Shown here: piece by piece, positions 37,297 through 39,783 of the stretch | Layout of the letters: every line of letters begins with the position of its first letter | Numbering within the stretch: position 1 is the first letter of the stretch | Source of the DNA: a virus | DNA length: 39,783 nt | Strand: one strand, 5' to 3' | IMG/VR virus record: IMGVR_UViG_3300048927_000180 | Coordinates: 1 to 39,783 of that record | Position numbers and translations under genes: made by a program | Notes under the pieces: generated by a model | What the model was told of the DNA's origin: nothing | Seen by the model: only the letters and a program-made list of their open reading frames with translations | Database searches by the model: none

Positions 37297-38187
37297 ATGC
37301 AGGTCCTCGACCCCGCAAACGAATTCGCGCGTTCCCTCGCCAAGGTGCTGGTGCACGAGGGCGGCTACTCCGATCACCCGCAGGATCCCGGCGGCGCGAC
37401 GATGCGGGGGGTAACCCAACGCGTCTATGACGAATACCGGGCATCGATCAATATGGCGCCTCTCCCCGTCAAGAACATCAGCACCCCCGAGCTGCAGGCT
37501 ATCTACAAGCGCCGATACTGGGATCTCGCCAAGTGTGACAAGCTCGCCCCCGGCATCTCCTACGTCGTCTTTGACGGGTCGGTTAACTCCGGCGTCAGCC
37601 AATCGGTCAAGTGGCTGCAACGTGCGCTTCAGGCGCTCGGGCTCTATCAAGGCGCGATCGACGGCGTAATCGGGCAGGGGACGATCCTTGCCGCGGCTGG
37701 CGTCAACGACAACGACCGGCTGGTCGCTCTCATCTGCGAACGCCGCATGGCCTTCCTGCGGGCGCTGAAGACGTTCAAGACCTTCGGCAAGGGCTGGACA
37801 TCCCGCCTGGCCGGCGTGCTCGCTGTAGGGCAGGCATGGGCCACCGGCTCGGTCGGCCCTGAGATCCAGTATGCAGTTGGCGGCGATGCCAAGGCCTTCC
37901 TGTCGGATGCCAAGGCGGCCCCGACCATGGCGGCGGCCGATGCCTCGACCGGCGGCGGTGTTGGCTCTGGCGGTATCGCCGTGACGCTCGAACAGGTCCG
38001 CGACCAGCTGGCGCCGTATAGCATGGGCAGCGAACTGATCGGCAAGGTGGTGGCCGGCCTGATCATCGTGGGTGCTGTCCTGACGGTCGGCGGACTTGCC
38101 TATCGCTGGTACGCGAACCGCCGCAAGGCCGAACGCCTCGACGCCCTCGATCTCCAGGTGAAGACCGATGCTCAAGTTGCTGCCTGA
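37297..38187 (+). CDS. GH108 endolysin with peptidoglycan-binding domain and C-terminal TM
   Basis: 296 residues. The N-terminal domain has VLVHEGGYSDHPQDPGGATMRGVT, the GH108 active-site signature with the catalytic Glu at about 21. The ISYVVFDGSVNSGVSQSVKWLQRALQALGLYQGAIDGVIGQGTILAA region is a PG_binding_3-like domain. The C-terminus has one membrane helix at about 249-271 (GKVVAGLIIVGAVLTVGGLAYRW) followed by a basic tail, unusual for a soluble endolysin. It cleaves the glycan backbone at lysis. The TM may hold it at the inner membrane. Its 3' end overlaps the i-spanin start by 20 bp. Confidence 0.88.
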   Translation: MQVLDPANEFARSLAKVLVHEGGYSDHPQDPGGATMRGVTQRVYDEYRASINMAPLPVKNISTPELQAIYKRRYWDLAKCDKLAPGISYVVFDGSVNSGVSQSVKWLQRALQALGLYQGAIDGVIGQGTILAAAGVNDNDRLVALICERRMAFLRALKTFKTFGKGWTSRLAGVLAVGQAWATGSVGPEIQYAVGGDAKAFLSDAKAAPTMAAADASTGGGVGSGGIAVTLEQVRDQLAPYSMGSELIGKVVAGLIIVGAVLTVGGLAYRWYANRRKAERLDALDLQVKTDAQVAA

Positions 38188-38449
38188 ATGGCTGAAGATT
38201 GGCGGAGGCGTGGCCGTGGGCGCGCTTCTGACCGTCTACCCATCAATCCTCGTCGGCAGACACGAAGGCCGCCAGCAGGCCGCTACGGCTGCCCTTGAAC
38301 AGTCCGTCGAACTCCTCCGCAAAAGGAACGATATCAATGGCGAAGTCTCTGCTTCTGATTCCTCTGCTCTGTGCGCCGCTATGGGCTTGTCAGGCGACGA
38401 ACAAGCAGAATGCGTGCGACGGGTTCTCGCGCCTGACACCCAGCCTTGA
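38168..38449 (+). CDS. i-spanin (Rz-like)
   Basis: 93 residues starting MLKLLPEWLKIGGGVAVGALLTVYPSILVG. One N-terminal membrane helix (about 10-30) is followed by a charged coiled region (HEGRQQAATAALEQSVELLRKRND) and ends QAECVRRVLAPDTQP. That is the layout of an inner-membrane i-spanin. The o-spanin gene is nested +1 inside it, the classic Rz/Rz1 overlap. It should bridge the periplasm and fuse inner and outer membranes after endolysin action. The Cys pair near the C-terminus could help dimerise it. Confidence 0.85.
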   Translation: MLKLLPEWLKIGGGVAVGALLTVYPSILVGRHEGRQQAATAALEQSVELLRKRNDINGEVSASDSSALCAAMGLSGDEQAECVRRVLAPDTQP

Positions 38450-38543
38450 GACATCAGTGACCATCCTCAAGACAGACCGGCCCTTCGCCGATCAGGTCGC
38501 ATCGCATAACCGCTTTGGTGCCTCACAGGGGTGCTGGAAATAG
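38337..38543 (+). CDS. o-spanin lipoprotein (Rz1-like), nested in i-spanin
   Basis: 68 residues starting MAKSLLLIPLLCAPLWAC. LWAC forms the lipobox, so the lipidated Cys is at about 18. The ribosome site AAAAGGA lies 8 bp before ATG 38337 and inside the i-spanin gene. The mature part, QATNKQNACDGFSRLTPSLETSVTILKTDRPFADQVASHNRFGASQGCW, resembles Rz1-like lipoproteins with a terminal Cys. The first 113 bp overlap the i-spanin in another frame. It should sit on the outer membrane and pair with the i-spanin. Confidence 0.85.
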   Translation: MAKSLLLIPLLCAPLWACQATNKQNACDGFSRLTPSLETSVTILKTDRPFADQVASHNRFGASQGCWK

Positions 38544-38592
38544 CATTGCATCCGCATTGAAAGGGCATACGGGGTTGGCAGGGAACAGCGAC

Positions 38593-39225
38593 ATGAGCAA
38601 CAACGGCAACAGCTTCGACCCAATGGCCCAATACGCCCGATTATCGGAGCGGGTGGAGAACCAGGGCAAGGACATTGTGGACCTGAGGTCCAACATGAAC
38701 ACCGGGTTCCAGAGCGTCAACGCTAGCCTGGCGTCCCTGTCGAACGAGCTGCGCAGCAATAGCCGCACACAGTGGCCGGTGATCTGGGCTGCGGCAGGTG
38801 TCTGTTTCGCCATCATCGTGGCGTTGGGCTCTCAGGCGCTCAGCCCCATCAAGGACAGCATTGCCGAGACGAAGACCGATATCCGGGACATTTCGGCTGT
38901 CTCGCTATCGGTGGCGGCGTTCACCGACTTCAAGAGCACCTACGAGAATAACCGCATCGTCAGCCGAAACGAGAACATCGACAAGTTCAACAACTTGTCA
39001 GCCTCGATCGAGACGGTAAGGAAGGACCAGGTTCCCCGGGCCGAGCTCGAAAGGGTCTGGGCTTCGGAGGATTTGCAAAAGGCTCAGCTTCAAAAGCAGA
39101 TCGATGAACTGAAGCAGGCGCAGGCCAACACCTATTCTGCTCGCGACCTATTGCTTGACATGAGAGAGCGGCAAGACCGCCTTGAGCGGCAATTCTATGG
39201 GGCGAGGCCAGGGGCGGGCGGCTAG
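38593..39225 (+). CDS. Coiled-coil single-TM protein of lysis cassette (holin candidate)
   Basis: 210 residues starting MSNNGNSFDPMAQYARLSERVENQGKDIVDLRSNMNTGFQSVNASLASLSNELRSN. A membrane helix lies at about 60-78 (WPVIWAAAGVCFAIIVALG). The remainder is a long coiled coil (AFTDFKSTYENNRIVSRNENIDKFNNLSASIETVRKDQV; RAELERVWASEDLQKAQLQKQIDELKQAQ). Its start follows the o-spanin by 49 bp, with CAGGGAA as ribosome site. The single TM and lysis position make it a holin or membrane-anchor candidate. The large coil is unusual for a holin, so the role is uncertain. Confidence 0.68.
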   Translation: MSNNGNSFDPMAQYARLSERVENQGKDIVDLRSNMNTGFQSVNASLASLSNELRSNSRTQWPVIWAAAGVCFAIIVALGSQALSPIKDSIAETKTDIRDISAVSLSVAAFTDFKSTYENNRIVSRNENIDKFNNLSASIETVRKDQVPRAELERVWASEDLQKAQLQKQIDELKQAQANTYSARDLLLDMRERQDRLERQFYGARPGAGG

Positions 39226-39524
39226 TCCTGCCTGCTCCCCTTCATCCCATTCGCCGCCATCAGCGCGTGATAGTATTCCTCGACCTTCCGCATAGCCTCC
39301 CGGCCTTCCACTTCATATCCAGTGTGTGGTGTATGCCGGTGGCGGACGTGAGGACCATGCGCGGCCCAGAGCCACCGCCCCTTAGTCGGCCCATGCTCCT
39401 GCAACTGTATCCTCCCTATTCCGATATCCCCGTCATAGCCTGACCAGTCGGAATCGCTCGGCACGTCATTCTCGTCCAGCTTCGTGCGGCGCCAATGGTA
39501 GAGGGGTTGGTAGCGATCGGGCAT
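39222..39524 (-). CDS. Minus-strand hypothetical protein (100 aa)
   Basis: 100 residues starting MPDRYQPLYHWRRTKLDENDVPSDSDWSGYDGDIGIGRIQLQ. The His/Trp/Arg-rich centre (GPTKGRWLWAAHGPHVRHRHTPHTGYEVEGREAMRKVEEYY) shows no recognised domain. It ends by tail-to-tail overlap with the coiled-coil gene by 4 bp. Upstream on this strand lies the repeat-bearing region 39579-39750. It belongs to neither the late operon nor the visible early-left operon. A lysogeny or regulatory role is possible but not shown. Confidence 0.6.
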   Translation of the reverse strand: MPDRYQPLYHWRRTKLDENDVPSDSDWSGYDGDIGIGRIQLQEHGPTKGRWLWAAHGPHVRHRHTPHTGYEVEGREAMRKVEEYYHALMAANGMKGSRQD

Positions 39525-39578
39525 GCGATAAATTTCGCGTCGAATCGGTAGCTGTCAATTGGGCGAAACGGGAACGCA

Positions 39579-39605
39579 TTGCCACACCTCGATTTGGTGT
39601 GGCGG
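39579..39605. repeat. TTGCCACACC inverted repeat
   Basis: GCCACACC (39581-39588) and GGTGTGGC (39596-39603) form a perfect 8-bp inverted repeat with a 7-bp spacer. It is the first of a set of TTGCCACAC-type motifs in the last 210 bases; further direct copies start at 39623 and 39739, and a partial inverted copy lies at 39668-39676. It is a likely protein-binding site cluster upstream of the minus-strand gene, as operator or iterons. Confidence 0.6.
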
Positions 39606-39629
39606 AACGGTTCAAGTCCAAATTGCCAC

Positions 39630-39653
39630 ACCGGAAAAATTCCGGTGCTTTTT
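39630..39653 (+). terminator. Intrinsic terminator at the right end
   Basis: ACCGGAA (39630-39636) and TTCCGGT (39640-39646) form a 7-bp stem with a 3-nt loop, followed by GCTTTTT. It would end rightward late transcripts some 400 bp after the last late gene. It also overlaps the end of one TTGCCACACC copy, so a bound protein there could affect termination. Confidence 0.65.
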
Positions 39654-39783
39654 CAGCAAGATAAAAATGTGGTGTGAAGATATTGGAGGCCTCGCCCGGA
39701 ACCGGGAAAATGGGCCTTTTCAGTCGCTTATAGCAACATTGCCACACTTGAGCTTGGAATAATTCCCAAGCGATATCAAAGGC
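39654..39783. other. Right-edge region with repeated motifs and hairpins
   Basis: The last 130 bases carry no credible gene on either strand. There is a TTGCCACAC copy at 39739-39747, a partial inverted copy (TGTGGTGTG) at 39668-39676, and the small hairpin CTTGG-AATAATT-CCAAG near 39754-39770. Its meaning depends on what lies beyond the window. Confidence 0.4.

Noticed and set aside
39466-39747. Minus frame across the right-edge repeats
   Set aside because: It overlaps the hairpin and motif cluster, is out of frame with the 100-residue gene and has no recognisable protein pattern.
1-39783. Circular closure of the window
   Set aside because: Joining the right end to the left end would stop the left-edge gene after two further codons (TGA), and no terminal repeat is seen, so the ends do not look like a circular junction.
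1-39783. Integrase, tRNA, att site or CRISPR array
   Set aside because: No tyrosine or serine recombinase motif, no tRNA-like cloverleaf with a proper T-arm, and no regularly spaced repeats were found by eye.

Overview
The window is most of a temperate, short-tailed (podovirus-type) phage or prophage. The host is probably an alphaproteobacterium of the Rhizobiales group; this is inferred from the GC-rich coding, the flavour of the small early genes and a P22-like virion module. There are no tail-tube, sheath or tape-measure genes. Instead there are a P22-like portal, a gp10-like DNA-stabilisation protein, ejection proteins with a virion lysozyme, and fibre genes. No integrase, tRNA or CRISPR array was found, so an integrase would lie outside the window. 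The left edge cuts through a gene and no circular closure is evident.

Layout. (1) 1-7706, minus strand: a tightly overlapped early-left operon. It holds small hypothetical proteins, a PD-(D/E)XK exonuclease plus RecT annealing protein, two HNH nucleases and a partial methyltransferase-like gene. (2) 7770-9950: the lysogeny switch. Five copies of an operator with consensus GAAAG-N5-CTTTC flank a minus-strand unit encoding an S24-peptidase CI-type repressor and, 6 bp downstream, a small protein resembling phage BECR-fold nucleases. A roughly 0.7 kb stretch between this unit and the left operators has no credible gene but carries terminator hairpins. (3) 9951-17795, plus strand: a Cro/YdaS-like regulator, a 5'-nucleotidase-like HAD protein, HTH proteins, a RuvC-like resolvase, a DnaB-like helicase, a C5-cytosine methyltransferase with a long second reading frame nested inside it, and a protein with a DnaA domain IV. 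(4) 17796-18126: a structured intergenic region with mutually exclusive stems and a terminator, placed where a late-transcription leader would be expected.

(5) 18137-39225, plus strand: late genes. These are terminase small and large subunits, portal, scaffold, capsid, decoration and connector proteins, the gp10-like protein, injection proteins, a collar-domain fibre, a repeat-containing fibre, a collagen-like protein, and a lysis cassette. The lysis cassette has a GH108 endolysin with a C-terminal membrane segment, an i-spanin/o-spanin overlapping pair, and a coiled-coil membrane protein. A two-gene minus-strand insertion (lipoprotein plus two-TM protein) at 32913-33463 interrupts the late operon and looks like a moron. 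(6) 39222-39783: one minus-strand gene, then a region of repeated TTGCCACAC motifs and hairpins.

How it works together (inference): SOS-triggered self-cleavage of CI would free both early operons. The left operon supplies recombination functions and the right operon supplies replication and DNA modification. The late leader then controls packaging, virion and lysis genes. The most unusual items are the methyltransferase region that appears to be coding in two frames, the switchable late-leader RNA, and the nuclease-like gene beside the repressor.
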